A stretch of 64,000 nt of DNA, taken from Betaproteobacteria bacterium (lineage in GTDB: Bacteria > Pseudomonadota > Gammaproteobacteria > Burkholderiales > Casimicrobiaceae). The stretch is from positions 62,001 through 126,000 of the forward strand of contig JADKKQ010000002.1 in the NCBI GenBank assembly GCA_016720425.1, given 5' to 3'. The notes under the pieces were generated by a model that was not told the DNA's origin, did no database searches, and saw only the letters and a program-made list of their open reading frames with translations. Shown piece by piece: positions 1-9,031 of this stretch. How positions within the stretch are numbered: the first letter of the stretch is position 1; each line of letters starts with the position of its first letter. Position numbers and translations under genes: made by a program.

Positions 1-2
1 TG

Positions 3-984
3 GCGGGGCGGCAGTTCGAGAAGGCCGAGGCGGAAGCCCTGCTGCGCGAGCGCGCCGTCGGTCCGCTGGACGGCTTTCGCAGCAAGCTCGGCCGGCCGTT
101 CTCGGCGTCGATCAAGCTCAACGACGCGCTCGAGGTCAAGTTCGACTTCGAGGACGCGGCCGGGTCCGGCGACGACGCCGAGGCCCCCGATTTCAGCGCG
201 CAGGAGCCGCTCGGCGACTGCCCCAAGTGCGGGGCCCGGGTGTTCGAGCACGGCCAGTCCTACGTCTGCGAAAAGGCCACCGGCCCCGGCAAGACCTGCG
301 ATTTCCGCTCGGGCCGCCTGATCCTGCAGCGCCCGATCGAGGCGGCGCAGATGAAGAAGCTCCTCGCTTCCGGCAAGACCGACCTGCTGCAGTTCGTGTC
401 GGCGCGCACGCGGCGCCCGTTCTCGGCGTTCCTGGTGCGCCAGCCCGACGGCAAGATCGGCTTCGAGTTCGAGGCCAAGGTCGGCGGCAAGGGCGCGCGC
501 GGTGCGCGCGGCGGCGGCGCCCCGCTGCGCGTGCTCGGTCCGCACCCCGACGATCAGGCGCCCGTCGAACTGCACGCCGGCCGCTACGGCCCCTACGTCA
601 AGCACGGCAGCGTCAACGCGACGCTGCCCGATCGCGACCAGCTCGACACGCTGACGCTCGACGAGGCGCTGGCGCTGCTCGCCGAGAAGGTCGAGCGCAG
701 CGGCGGCGCACCCGCGAAGCGCGGCGCCAAGGCGAAGACCGCCAAGGCAGTCCCCATCCCCGCGCGCGAAGGCGGCGACCACGGCGGCGGAGCCGGCGAT
801 TGCGGAAGTCGCGCCCCGGACCCGCAAGGCCGCCGTCCGCAAGACGGCGACCGGCGGCGCGAAGACCGCCGCGACGAAGCGGCCCGCGGCCCGCAAGCCG
901 ACCGTCAAGACCGCGGCCAAGACCGCAGCCAAGACGACGGCCAAGGCTCCCGCGGCGCGGCGTCCCAGGACCGCGAAGGCGTAG
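3..984 (+). CDS. topB: DNA topoisomerase III, C-terminal part (5' end outside window; apparent frameshift)
   Basis: This is the C-terminal part of a type IA topoisomerase III, which relaxes and decatenates DNA. The visible protein has a zinc-finger-like C-terminal module (CPKCGARVFEH followed by a Cys about 15 residues later) and a second repeat with GRYGPYVKHG, both typical of the proteobacterial TopB tail. Frame 3 is coding up to about 745. From about 760 the family-like Lys/Ala-rich basic tail (TAAEPAIAEVAP..., ending PRTAKA and a TAG at 982-984) lies in frame 1. One base therefore appears to be extra between about 745 and 775, in a run of C and CG repeats. The frameshift is read directly; whether it is real or a sequencing error cannot be told here. 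The catalytic domain lies upstream of the window. Confidence 0.85.
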
Positions 985-1015
985 CTCGCCGCCGGCTCAC
1001 GAACTGCCTTCGGGC

Positions 1016-2284
1016 TCACACCACGCGCCGCAGCAGCGCCGCGTCGTCGTCGGGCCCGCCGCGGAAGAGCTCGATGGCCGCGTCCACCGACGCCGCCTTC
1101 AGCAGCCGCTCCTGCACCGCTGCCGGCGACCACTGGCCGGCGGGGACGACCGCGGCGAAGCGCGCCGCGGCGTCCCGATCGTCGAAGAACTTGAGGAACA
1201 TCCGCTCGAGCTGGTCGCGGTCGCACAGGCTCAATTCCATCCGGAAGTCGACGCGGCCGGAACGGATCGCCGCCTCGTCGATCAGCTGCGGGTGGTTGGT
1301 GGTCAGGAACACCACCGAGCCCTCGTGCGCGGCGACGCCGTCCAGCGCGTTGATGAAGCCGGAGTACGACACCCTGACGCCGGTGTCGGCCTTGCTGCGC
1401 TGCTGGAAGAACGCGTCGACGTCCTCGATCAGGATCACCGAGCGGCGCGGCACCGTGCCCAGCAGGTTGCCGATCTTCTCGTCGGTGACGTTCGGCGAGG
1501 CCAGCGAGAGCACGCAGACGTTCAGCGCCATTTCGGAGGCGAGCGCCGTCACCAGCGAGGTCTTGCCGGTGCCCGGCGGCCCGTACAGCAGGTAGCCGCG
1601 CCGCCACGGTATCCCCAGCGTCTCGTAGCGCTCGTGCGAAGCGAAGAAGCGGTTGAGGTCGGCGAGGATCGCCTCCTTCTGCCCCGCCTTCAGCACCACC
1701 GAGTCGAGCTTGCGGTTGTTGCCCAGCCGCGCCCGCGTCCACTCGTTGTTGTACGGGCTGGGCACGTAGATCGCGATGTGGTTGAGCTCGCGCTCGATGC
1801 GCCGCTGCATCGCCGCCTCGACCAGACTCTCCAGCGGCCGCTTGTCCCGGCCGAAGGTCGACAGCGCGATCTTCTCGATGATCGACGTGGCGACCTGGAC
1901 CTCGCGCTTCATCCACATCAGCCGGCCGTCGAGGAAGAAGAGGTGGAAGCCCTCGCCGGGCGAGAACACGGTCGCGGGCCTGCCCCCCTGCTGGAGCTCG
2001 TCGTTGAGACTCTGGTAGGCGGTGCCCTGGCGCACCGAGCGCACGGTGAAGTTGTTCAGCCGGCGCAGCGCGTCGCGGCTGTCCATGTACTCGACCAGCG
2101 CCGGAAAGAGGAGCTCGTCGCGGCTGTCGACGGTCAACGTGGTGACGAAGAAGTGCTTGCCCCAGGCGACGAGCTTGACCGGGAACTCGCGAAACCACAT
2201 CGCGACGATCCCCAGCAGCGCGAGCAGCACGCCGCCCGAGACCAGCTGGTTGTCGGCGAAGGCAGCCTGCAGCGATTCGATCAT
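1016..2284 (-). CDS. BCS1-like AAA+ ATPase with N-terminal membrane anchor
   Basis: This 422-residue protein has one hydrophobic segment near the N-terminus (about residues 15-30, GGVLLALLGIVAMW) followed by a BCS1-N-like region and one AAA+ module. It has Walker A GPPGTGKTS, Walker B VILIEDVDAFF, a sensor-1 region FLTTNHPQ and an arginine-finger-like SGRVD. The architecture matches bacterial relatives of mitochondrial BCS1, a membrane AAA+ translocase/chaperone; the bacterial substrates are generally unknown. The ATG at 2284 is preferred over one 60 bases upstream because it directly precedes the hydrophobic segment and has a GGGAG ribosome site. It is convergent with topB and stands alone. 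Family assignment is firm; the function is inferred. Confidence 0.85.
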   Translation of the reverse strand: MIESLQAAFADNQLVSGGVLLALLGIVAMWFREFPVKLVAWGKHFFVTTLTVDSRDELLFPALVEYMDSRDALRRLNNFTVRSVRQGTAYQSLNDELQQGGRPATVFSPGEGFHLFFLDGRLMWMKREVQVATSIIEKIALSTFGRDKRPLESLVEAAMQRRIERELNHIAIYVPSPYNNEWTRARLGNNRKLDSVVLKAGQKEAILADLNRFFASHERYETLGIPWRRGYLLYGPPGTGKTSLVTALASEMALNVCVLSLASPNVTDEKIGNLLGTVPRRSVILIEDVDAFFQQRSKADTGVRVSYSGFINALDGVAAHEGSVVFLTTNHPQLIDEAAIRSGRVDFRMELSLCDRDQLERMFLKFFDDRDAAARFAAVVPAGQWSPAAVQERLLKAASVDAAIELFRGGPDDDAALLRRVV

Positions 2285-2344
2285 TCGGTGCTCCCGCAAA
2301 CCGGAGGGAATCCGGCGATAGCCAACAACGCGCGACGGGGGCAT

Positions 2345-2595
2345 CGCGCCGACACCGGCGTGCGGCGGGTCTTCTGCACCCGCACCTCGAGCTCGCCGAC
2401 GGCGATCCGGTGGTCGATCGCCTCGCCGAGAAACGCCTTCCGCGCCACCACGCCGCGCACGCCGACGCCTCGACGCGGGCGAGCTTCAGCGGTCAGCCGA
2501 CGTTGTCGGCGACGCTCATCTGCGGCCAGACCGCGTAGTCCTGGAACACCACGCCCAGTCCGCGCTCGTTCGGCGGCACGATGCGCCCGGCCGAG
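2345..2595 (-). pseudogene. Remnant of an FbpC/PotA-type ABC transporter ATPase
   Basis: Two separate pieces of one ABC ATPase family are readable on the minus strand. Positions about 2590-2494 encode PPNERGLGVVFQDYAVWP followed by MSVADNVG, which is the Q-loop region of iron/polyamine-type importers, and then a stop. Shifted by frame, about 2470-2350 encode VARKAFLGEAIDHRI followed by VGELEVRVQ, which resembles the C-terminal TOBE domain of the same family. Walker A, the signature motif, Walker B and the H-loop are all missing, so this is a dead fragment with an internal deletion. It fills most of the gap between the AAA+ gene and the NnrU-like gene. The TOBE assignment is by pattern only. 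Confidence 0.6.
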
Positions 2596-2686
2596 GCGCC
2601 CGAAGCCGAGCGCGTCCAGTCTGCGCCGACCGCGGCGGCGCGGACTGTGCGGAATCCATCGGCAGTCCTGCGGCTCCCGGGGGCCG

Positions 2687-3265
2687 TCAGCCGAACGGCC
2701 GCACGCCGATCAGCGGGCCATGCAGCAGGAAGGCGAACACGCCCCAGGCCACGATGCCGATACCCGCCGCGACCAGCGTGCGCCCCGCGGTGCCCGCCGG
2801 CCGCGCCGTGCCGGCGACGCGGTCGCGGCGCCGCGCGGCGACGAAGTCGGCGATCGCCCAGGCCAGGAAGGCGCCGAACAGCACGACGTCCGCGAGGTTG
2901 CCGTTCGCCAGCAGGTGGGAAAACGCCCAGACCTTGGTGCCGGCGACCATCGGGTGCCCGATCGCGGCCTTGATCCGGTTGCCCGGCACGTACGCGGCCG
3001 CGAGCAGCACGAACGCCGGCAGCGTCAGCAGCGAGGCCAGGTGCCGCGTCCAGGTCGGCGGCGTCCACACGATCACCGGGGCGCCGCGCGCCACGCCGTA
3101 ACCCCAGACGATCAGCGCGAAGCCCGCCAGCGAGACCACCGAGTAGATCCCCTTCCACGGACCCTCGCCGAGCTGCGCGATCCGGCGCGCACGCCAGGGG
3201 TCGGCGACGATGCGCAGCGAGTGGGTGCCGAGGAAGAGCAGGAGTCCGGCGATCAGCAGTGTCAT
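2687..3265 (-). CDS. NnrU-family membrane protein
   Basis: This 192-residue protein has five or six hydrophobic helices and matches the NnrU/isoprenylcysteine-methyltransferase-like membrane fold. Features include an N-terminal helix MTLLIAGLLLFLGTHS, conserved GPWKGIYSVVSLAGF, and the HPMVAGTKVWAFSHLLANG stretch with its conserved His and Asn. NnrU was named for a link to nitric-oxide-related denitrification in alphaproteobacteria, but most homologues have no demonstrated activity. No denitrification genes lie nearby, so that role is not supported here. The ATG at 3265 begins a hydrophobic helix. It lies downstream of ipdC on the same strand, with a 53-base gap. Confidence 0.8.
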   Translation of the reverse strand: MTLLIAGLLLFLGTHSLRIVADPWRARRIAQLGEGPWKGIYSVVSLAGFALIVWGYGVARGAPVIVWTPPTWTRHLASLLTLPAFVLLAAAYVPGNRIKAAIGHPMVAGTKVWAFSHLLANGNLADVVLFGAFLAWAIADFVAARRRDRVAGTARPAGTAGRTLVAAGIGIVAWGVFAFLLHGPLIGVRPFG

Positions 3266-3318
3266 GGAGGGGCTCGCGAGTGGCGGCGCCGTGCGCCGGG
3301 GGGGTCGTCGTCAGGTTC

Positions 3319-4944
3319 TCAGGCCTGGCGGGTGCTGATCCGCTTCACGCCGGCGACGAACCGGGCCAGCGTGTCGGACAGCACCCCGCGCGGAATCATC
3401 GCCTCGATCAGCTGGAAGCGCCCGCGCGCGGCGACCGCGTGGTCGAGCGCCGCCTTGAACTCGCGCCGGGTGTGCACGCGCACGCCCTCGCCGCCCAGCG
3501 CCGGCGCGACGGCGGCGAAATTCCAGTCGTCGAGGTCGTTGAACTTCGACTCCGGCTGGAACGTCCGCAGCATTTCCCAGCTGGCGTTGTTGAACACGAT
3601 CACGATCGGGTCCCAGCCGTAGCGGCGGCAGTTGCCGAGCTCCCAGCCCGTCATCTGGAACGCGCCGTCGCCGACCAGGATCAGCGGGCGCTCGCCGGCG
3701 GCGGCCTGCACGCCGAGCCCGGCCGGGACGCCGAAGCCCATCGACGCGTAGTACCCGGGAGCGACCAGCGACGTGTGGTCGATGTCCATGGCGGTGAACA
3801 GGCAGTCGCCGACGTCGGTGGCGATCGGCATCCGGCCGCGCGCCGTCATCAGGTCGTTGACTGCGCGGGCGATGTCCGACGGGCCGATCGGCGCGTCGTC
3901 GGCGACGTAGCCGCGCGGGTAGGCACCGGTCGCGCCGGACGGCGGCGCCAGCCGCGGCGTCACCCGCTGCAGCAGCGCGTCGACCAGCGCCGCCAGCGGC
4001 AGCGCCGCGTAGGTGTGGTGGCCCAGCGTCACCTCGCCGTCCAGCGCGCGGATCGTGTGCCGCAGGTCGATCTGCCGGGCCGACACGCCGAAGTTGGTGT
4101 CGGAGATGATCACGCCGAGCAGGAACAGCGCGTCCGATCCCTCGACGCGCTCGGTGAGCCCCGGATCGCCGGCCACGCCGAGGTAGGTGCCGAGCAGCGG
4201 CGCGTCGGTGCCGGCCAGGAGGCCGCGCCCCATCAGGCTGGTGACCACCGGCAGCCCGAGCCGCCGCGCCAGCAGCGCCACCCGGTCCTCGAGCCCGAAG
4301 CGGCGGACTTCGACGCCGACCATCAGCATCGGCGCCTTCGCCGCGGCGAGCCGCTCCAGGATCTCGTCGACACAGGCGGCGAGCGCGTCGCCGTCGACGG
4401 GATCGGGCGGCAGCATGTCGACCGCTCCGCACTCGACGCCGACCATGTCGCGGGGCAGCTCGATGTAGACCGGCCGCGATTCGCTGCGGCAGCGGGCGAG
4501 CGCGCGGGCGATGCGTGCCGGCGCGCGCGCGGCGTCGTCCAGGCGCACCTGCTCGCAGGTGATCTCGCGGAAGATCCGGTACTGCGAGTCGAGCGTCTTG
4601 GCCTGATGGTGCAGCAGCAGTCCGGCCCGCGCCTCTCCCTTGCCGGGCGCGCCGGAGATCACCACCACCGGCGAACGCTCGGCGTAGGCACCGGCCACCG
4701 CATTGACCATGTTGAGCGCCCCGGCGCCGTAGGTGACGGCCGCGACGCCGGGCGCGCAGTTCACGCGGGCGGCGGCGTCGGCGGCAAAGCCCACCGCCGG
4801 CTCGTGCGACAGCGTGTGCAGCGGCAGGACGCCCGACTCCTCGATCACCTTGAAGAAGGGCAGCGCGAAGTCCCCGGGGATGCCGAAGATCTGCTGCGCA
4901 CCGTGCGCGCGCAGCGCCTGCAGCAGGCTGTGGGCGAGTTTCAT
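3319..4944 (-). CDS. ipdC: Indolepyruvate/phenylpyruvate decarboxylase, Azospirillum type
   Basis: This 541-residue thiamine-diphosphate enzyme decarboxylates aryl 2-oxo acids such as indole-3-pyruvate or phenylpyruvate to the aldehydes. It has the three domains of the family: the Pyr domain with the catalytic Glu in SHEPAVGFAADAAAR and the Gly-rich YGAGALNMVN; a central domain; and a PP domain with the GDG...NN cofactor motif (VGDGAFQMTGWELGN, then FNNASWEMLRTFQPES). The N-terminus (IFGIPGDFALPFFK) and the C-terminus (MIPRGVLSDTLARFV) closely match the Azospirillum IpdC/PPDC subfamily as I recall it. That makes it either the auxin-route enzyme or a phenylpyruvate decarboxylase of aromatic amino-acid breakdown. 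No tryptophan aminotransferase or aldehyde dehydrogenase is adjacent, so the substrate remains open. Confidence 0.85.
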   Translation of the reverse strand: MKLAHSLLQALRAHGAQQIFGIPGDFALPFFKVIEESGVLPLHTLSHEPAVGFAADAAARVNCAPGVAAVTYGAGALNMVNAVAGAYAERSPVVVISGAPGKGEARAGLLLHHQAKTLDSQYRIFREITCEQVRLDDAARAPARIARALARCRSESRPVYIELPRDMVGVECGAVDMLPPDPVDGDALAACVDEILERLAAAKAPMLMVGVEVRRFGLEDRVALLARRLGLPVVTSLMGRGLLAGTDAPLLGTYLGVAGDPGLTERVEGSDALFLLGVIISDTNFGVSARQIDLRHTIRALDGEVTLGHHTYAALPLAALVDALLQRVTPRLAPPSGATGAYPRGYVADDAPIGPSDIARAVNDLMTARGRMPIATDVGDCLFTAMDIDHTSLVAPGYYASMGFGVPAGLGVQAAAGERPLILVGDGAFQMTGWELGNCRRYGWDPIVIVFNNASWEMLRTFQPESKFNDLDDWNFAAVAPALGGEGVRVHTRREFKAALDHAVAARGRFQLIEAMIPRGVLSDTLARFVAGVKRISTRQA

Positions 4945-5069
4945 CGGGAGCGGAATCGGGTCGGGGCCGGGGCTGGCGCGCCCCTTTGCGGGAGCGCGTC
5001 AGGCGAAGAATACTCCGAACCCCTGCTGCGATCGACGCGGCACGGAGCCGCGGCGCGGGGCGTGGCGCG

Positions 5070-7313
5070 TCAGTGGCTGCGCGGCGCGGGCGCGGCGGCC
5101 GCCGCGGCCCGGGCAGCCACCGGCTCGACCTCGAACTCCGCGGCGCCCGGTGCGCATCCCTCGCCATCGATGCCCGTTCCCGGCGGATGACGGTGCTCGC
5201 GCAGCAGAACCGCGATCTCCGCGCCGGGTGCCGGATGGCCGAGCAGGAAGCCCTGCATGGTCGTGCAGCCCAGCGCCGCGAGGAAATCGAATTGCGCCCG
5301 GGTCTCGACGCCCTCGGCCACGACGACGACGTCGAGGCTTTGCGCCATGGTGATGATTGCCCGGGTGATCGCCGCGTCGTGGGCGCTGGCCGCGGCTGCC
5401 TGGGTGAACGACTGGTCGAGCTTCAGTTTGTCGAACGGCAGCCGCCGCAGGTACGACAGCGACGAATAGCCGGTGCCGAAGTCGTCGATGGCGATCTTGA
5501 TCCCCAGCGCGCGCAGCCGGTTGAGGTTGTGCAGCGCGGCTTCGTAGTCGACCATCAGCATCGACTCGGTCACCTCGAGCTCGATGTACCTGGCCGGCAC
5601 GTCGACGACGCGGGCGATGTCCTGCAGCCGCTCGGCAAGCGCGGGGTCGACGAGCTGTGCCGCCGACAGGTTGACGGCAATCGGGATGGCGCCCAGACCC
5701 ATCTCGCGCCAGCGATTGTGCTGGATCAGCACCGACACCAGCACCCACTCCCAGATCGGCATGATGAGGCCGGTCTCCTCGGCCACGGTGATGAACTGTG
5801 TCGGATTCAATTGGCCCTGCCCCGGGTGGTTCCAGCGCAGCAGCGCCTCGACGCCGAGGATCGCGCCGCTGCGCACGTCGAACTGGGGCTGGTAGTGCAG
5901 CTCGAACTGCTGCGCCTCGACGGCGATGCGCAGGTCGCTCTCGAGCAGCAGCCGGCGGGCGGTCTCGGTGCGCATCGACTCGTCGTAGAACGAGTAGCGG
6001 TTGCGGCCGCGCGACTTGGCCTGGTACATCGCGACGTCGGCATTCATCAGCAGCGCGTCGAGATCGGCGCCGTCGCGCGGGAAGAGCACGACGCCGATCG
6101 ACGCGGAGACGAACACCTGGTTCTTGCCCAGCGTCACCGGCTTGGCGAGCGATTCCAGCACCCGCTGGGCGACGCGCCCCGCCGCCTCGTCGTCGGCCAC
6201 GCCGTCGAGCAGCACGATGAACTCGTCGCCACCGCGGCGGCAGAGGTCGCGCTCGGCGGGCTCGCCGTCGGTGGCGCCCTTGCCGTGATCGAGCCGCAGC
6301 ACCCGCGTCAGCCGCTGCGCGATGATGCGCAGCAGCTCGTCGCCGACCGCGTGCCCCAGCGTGTCGTTGATGCGCTTGAACTGGTCGAGGTCGAGGAACA
6401 TGAGCGCGAACGCCTGACCCTGCCGGCGTGCACGCTGCAGCGTCTGCTCGAGTTTTTCGTCGAAGCGCGCGCGATTCGGCAGCGCCGTCAGCACGTCGAA
6501 GTACGCGAGACGGTGGACCTCCTCGTAGGAACGGGTGCGCTCGGTGGCTTCCTGCACGGTGCCGACCACGCCGCGGGCGCGGCCCGAAGCGTCCAGCAGC
6601 GGCTCGCCGAGCAGGTGGGCGTGACGCACCGCGCCCGCCGCGTCGACCAGGCGCAGGTCGAGACCGGGCTGCACCCGGCCGCGCGCGAGGGCGACCAGCC
6701 AGCGCCGCAGCGCCCGCCGGTCGAGCGGGTGCACGAGGTCCAGCACCGCTGCACCCACCGGCCGGAATTCCGTGGGGCGCACGCCGGCGATGCGATAGAC
6801 CTCGGCCGACCAGCTGATCCGATCGGACTTGGGCCGCCATTCCCAGCTGCCGACGCGGGCGATCCGTTGCGCCCGGGTCAGGTGGCGGACGACACGGCGA
6901 CGCTGGCGGCTGTCGAGATCGTCTTCGTTGCGCGTCGGCTGGTACGGTTGCCGCAGCAGGGCCGGCCGCCCGGCGAGCTGCCCGATGTAGCGGTGGATGC
7001 CCTTGACGCCGCGCGACACGGTGTCGGAGAACTTCCGCGTGGCCGAGGGGGGCGTGGGCCCGGGACGCGCCGGCGCACCTGGGCGACGACGCTGCGGGGC
7101 GACAACGGCGAAGATCGCGGTGGCCGCGGCAGCAACCGCACTGCCGGCGAGCGCCGCCGCCCAGTTGCCCGTCGCGAAGCCCAGCAACAGGATCGCCAGC
7201 ATCCCCGCGAGCGCGACGGCCGACGCAAGCCCGCCGGGTCGCCGGGCGCGTGATCCGGATTGCGCGGCCGGGACGGGCTGGTCGCGGGGCGAGGACGTCG
7301 GCAGTTCGATCAC
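5070..7313 (-). CDS. PAS-GGDEF-EAL cyclic-di-GMP signalling protein
   Basis: This is a membrane-anchored dual-domain c-di-GMP protein. Two hydrophobic segments (ALAGMLAILLLGFATG and AAALAGSAVAAAATAIF) come first, then a PAS_3-like domain (ARVGSWEWRPKSDRISWS). A GGDEF domain follows with an intact RRGGDEF signature, then an EAL domain with GVEALLRW, ESMLM, DDFGTGYSSL and AEGVE, so the catalytic residues of both domains appear present. It could synthesise or degrade c-di-GMP; the balance cannot be read from sequence. The start is uncertain. The next ATG upstream (7499) adds a low-complexity Arg/Pro-rich stretch, so the GTG at 7313 is preferred although no clear ribosome site is seen. The C-terminal tail is Ala-rich. 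Confidence 0.85.
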   Translation of the reverse strand: MIELPTSSPRDQPVPAAQSGSRARRPGGLASAVALAGMLAILLLGFATGNWAAALAGSAVAAAATAIFAVVAPQRRRPGAPARPGPTPPSATRKFSDTVSRGVKGIHRYIGQLAGRPALLRQPYQPTRNEDDLDSRQRRRVVRHLTRAQRIARVGSWEWRPKSDRISWSAEVYRIAGVRPTEFRPVGAAVLDLVHPLDRRALRRWLVALARGRVQPGLDLRLVDAAGAVRHAHLLGEPLLDASGRARGVVGTVQEATERTRSYEEVHRLAYFDVLTALPNRARFDEKLEQTLQRARRQGQAFALMFLDLDQFKRINDTLGHAVGDELLRIIAQRLTRVLRLDHGKGATDGEPAERDLCRRGGDEFIVLLDGVADDEAAGRVAQRVLESLAKPVTLGKNQVFVSASIGVVLFPRDGADLDALLMNADVAMYQAKSRGRNRYSFYDESMRTETARRLLLESDLRIAVEAQQFELHYQPQFDVRSGAILGVEALLRWNHPGQGQLNPTQFITVAEETGLIMPIWEWVLVSVLIQHNRWREMGLGAIPIAVNLSAAQLVDPALAERLQDIARVVDVPARYIELEVTESMLMVDYEAALHNLNRLRALGIKIAIDDFGTGYSSLSYLRRLPFDKLKLDQSFTQAAAASAHDAAITRAIITMAQSLDVVVVAEGVETRAQFDFLAALGCTTMQGFLLGHPAPGAEIAVLLREHRHPPGTGIDGEGCAPGAAEFEVEPVAARAAAAAAPAPRSH

Positions 7314-7670
7314 GGCAAGTGGTTCTTGTTGTTGTCCGGTGGTCCAGTGCTCCGCGCTGCCGCGGTCGCCGCTGTCCGGGACGGCGGGCGCGCGGTCGAA
7401 ATGGCCGCCGCCACCGGCCGGCTCTGCCCTGATCCGCAAAGACCGTGCCAGAATCCCCTGGTGGTTGAGCGGAGGAAAACCGCGGCGCCGGCACGCCATC
7501 GACCTGGCACCGCGGCATGCCGTCCGGTGTCACATGTTGCCGCCGCCTTGCGCTGCGGCGGACCGGGCGGGACGCCCGGGGCAGCGCGACTTGAACCGCG
7601 TCGCCGCGCGTGGGAGACTGAGCGCTTTGCATCCGGGCGCACGGCGGTTTCGCCTGCCCGCCATGCCACC

Positions 7671-8087
7671 ATGAAAATCGCGCACATCTCCGGTCACTAC
7701 GACCTCACCGAGTCCGAGTTCGAACGGCACTATCGTCCGGAAATCGACGAAGCCATCGCCCACGGCGACCACTTCATCGTCGGCGACGCCAATGGCGCCG
7801 ACTTCAGCGCCCAGCAGTACCTGTTCGCCCGCCTCGGGGCCTCGGACCGGGTCCGGGTCTTCCACATGCTCGACCGGCCGCGGCACAACGCGGGCTTCGC
7901 CACCGTCGGCGGTTTCGACAGCGACGAACAGCGCAACGAGGCGATGACCTGCCAGAGCGATTACGACATCGCGTGGGTCCGGCACGGTTTCGAGCACGCG
8001 GGAACCGCGCGCAACCTCGCGCGCCGGCAGCGTCAGATCGCCACTGCCGACGGCGTTCCGCCGGCGCCCCGTCGGGCGACGCGCTGA
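7671..8087 (+). CDS. Small possible SLOG/Rossmann-like protein of unknown function
   Basis: The gene encodes 138 residues starting at an ATG at 7671. The N-terminus MKIAHISGHYDLTESEF, the Gly/Asp loop VGDANGADFSAQQYL and the later GTARNLARR recall the nucleotide-binding folds of SLOG/LOG-type proteins, which sense or cleave nucleotide-derived ligands. This is a fold-level impression only, and no specific family was recognised with certainty. The gene is divergent from the c-di-GMP gene and precedes the dienelactone hydrolase. An 8-bp inverted repeat follows its stop. The last 20 residues are low complexity. Confidence 0.65.
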   Translation: MKIAHISGHYDLTESEFERHYRPEIDEAIAHGDHFIVGDANGADFSAQQYLFARLGASDRVRVFHMLDRPRHNAGFATVGGFDSDEQRNEAMTCQSDYDIAWVRHGFEHAGTARNLARRQRQIATADGVPPAPRRATR

Positions 8088-8143
8088 CCCCGGACAACGC
8101 CGGGGAGCGCGCCGAGGTCGCCGCGCCCCCGAGGTGGCCCCAC

Positions 8144-8167
8144 GGACATTCACGGAGGCGAATGTCC
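8144..8167. promoter_or_regulatory. Perfect 8-bp inverted repeat upstream of dienelactone hydrolase
   Basis: GGACATTC (8144-8151) and GAATGTCC (8160-8167) form a perfect inverted repeat with an 8-base spacer, 46 bases before the hydrolase start. There is no T-run after it, so an operator is more likely than a terminator. No regulator gene is adjacent. Confidence 0.4.
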
Positions 8168-8213
8168 CCTCGGATGCGACAATGCCGTCCGTCGCGAACA
8201 AGAGGGGCGGACG

Positions 8214-8882
8214 ATGGGTGCGTGGATCGAGTTGACGGCGGCGGATGGCGCCCGGATTGCCGCCTATCGTGCGCAGCCGGCGGGCGTGCCGCGCGGCGGC
8301 CTGGTCGTCGTCCAGGAAATCTTCGGCGTGAACCGCCACATCCGCAGCGTGTGCGACGGCTACGCCGCCGACGGCTACCTCGTCGTGGCGCCGGCGCTGT
8401 TCGACCGCTGCGAGACCGGCGTCGACTGGGGCTACACGCCCGACGACGTCGCTCGCGCTCGCGCGTTGCGCGGCCGCGTCGACACCGACCGCGCGCTGCT
8501 GGACGTCGCGGCGGCCCGCACGGTGGCCGCGGACGCCGGCCGCGTGGGTGTCGTCGGCTACTGCTGGGGCGGATTGCTGGCGTGGCTCGCCGCCGCCCGC
8601 GTGCCGGGTTTCGCCTGTGCGATCGCCTACTACGGCGGCGGCATGCCCGATGCCGTCGGCGAGCACCCGCGCTGCCCGGTGCTCGCGCACTTCGGCGAAC
8701 AGGACGCGATGATCCCGCTCGCCGGCGTGCGCGCCCTCGCGGCCGCGCACCCGGCGGTCGAGGTGCACACCTATCCGGCCGGCCACGGGTTCAACTGCGA
8801 CGAACGGGCGTCGTTCGACGCCGCGGCCGCGCGGCTCGCGCGCGAGCGCAGCCTCGCGTTCCTGCGCCGGCACGTCGGCTGA
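8214..8882 (+). CDS. Dienelactone hydrolase family protein
   Basis: This 222-residue alpha/beta hydrolase has the carboxymethylenebutenolidase triad. The nucleophile is Cys117 in GYCWGG, the acid is Asp164 in GEQDAMIP, and the base is His191 in AGHGFN. The oxyanion/substrate motif QEIFGVNRHIR is at residues 34-44. Family members hydrolyse the lactone ring of dienelactone in the modified ortho-cleavage of chloroaromatics, but many homologues act on other esters. No chlorocatechol genes are nearby, so the substrate is unknown. The ATG at 8214 is the first in frame after the inverted repeat at 8144-8167. The gene is probably monocistronic and ends 149 bases before the sugar transporter operon. 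Confidence 0.88.
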   Translation: MGAWIELTAADGARIAAYRAQPAGVPRGGLVVVQEIFGVNRHIRSVCDGYAADGYLVVAPALFDRCETGVDWGYTPDDVARARALRGRVDTDRALLDVAAARTVAADAGRVGVVGYCWGGLLAWLAAARVPGFACAIAYYGGGMPDAVGEHPRCPVLAHFGEQDAMIPLAGVRALAAAHPAVEVHTYPAGHGFNCDERASFDAAAARLARERSLAFLRRHVG

Positions 8883-8968
8883 ACTGTTCCGGGGCGACGG
8901 CGGCGGCCGGCCGCGACGGCGGCCGATTGCGCCCTCCTCCTCCCCCGCTTGCCGGGACGACACCCGCC

Positions 8969-8996
8969 TTGCGGCTTTTCGGGCAGAGCGTAAGAT
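8969..8996 (+). promoter_or_regulatory. Candidate sigma-70 promoter of the sugar ABC operon
   Basis: TTGCGG (8969-8974) and TAAGAT (8991-8996) are separated by 16 bases and lie 36 bases before the receptor ATG. The match is good for such a GC-rich region but is not experimentally supported. Confidence 0.45.
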
Positions 8997-9031
8997 GTGC
9001 CGATCCCCCATCGACACGAGGAGAAGGCAAC

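Noticed and set aside
227..3622. A long plus-strand open frame across topB and the minus-strand genes
   Set aside because: Its protein is Arg/Pro/Ala-rich without any recognisable domain and lies antisense to real genes; it is an effect of high GC content.
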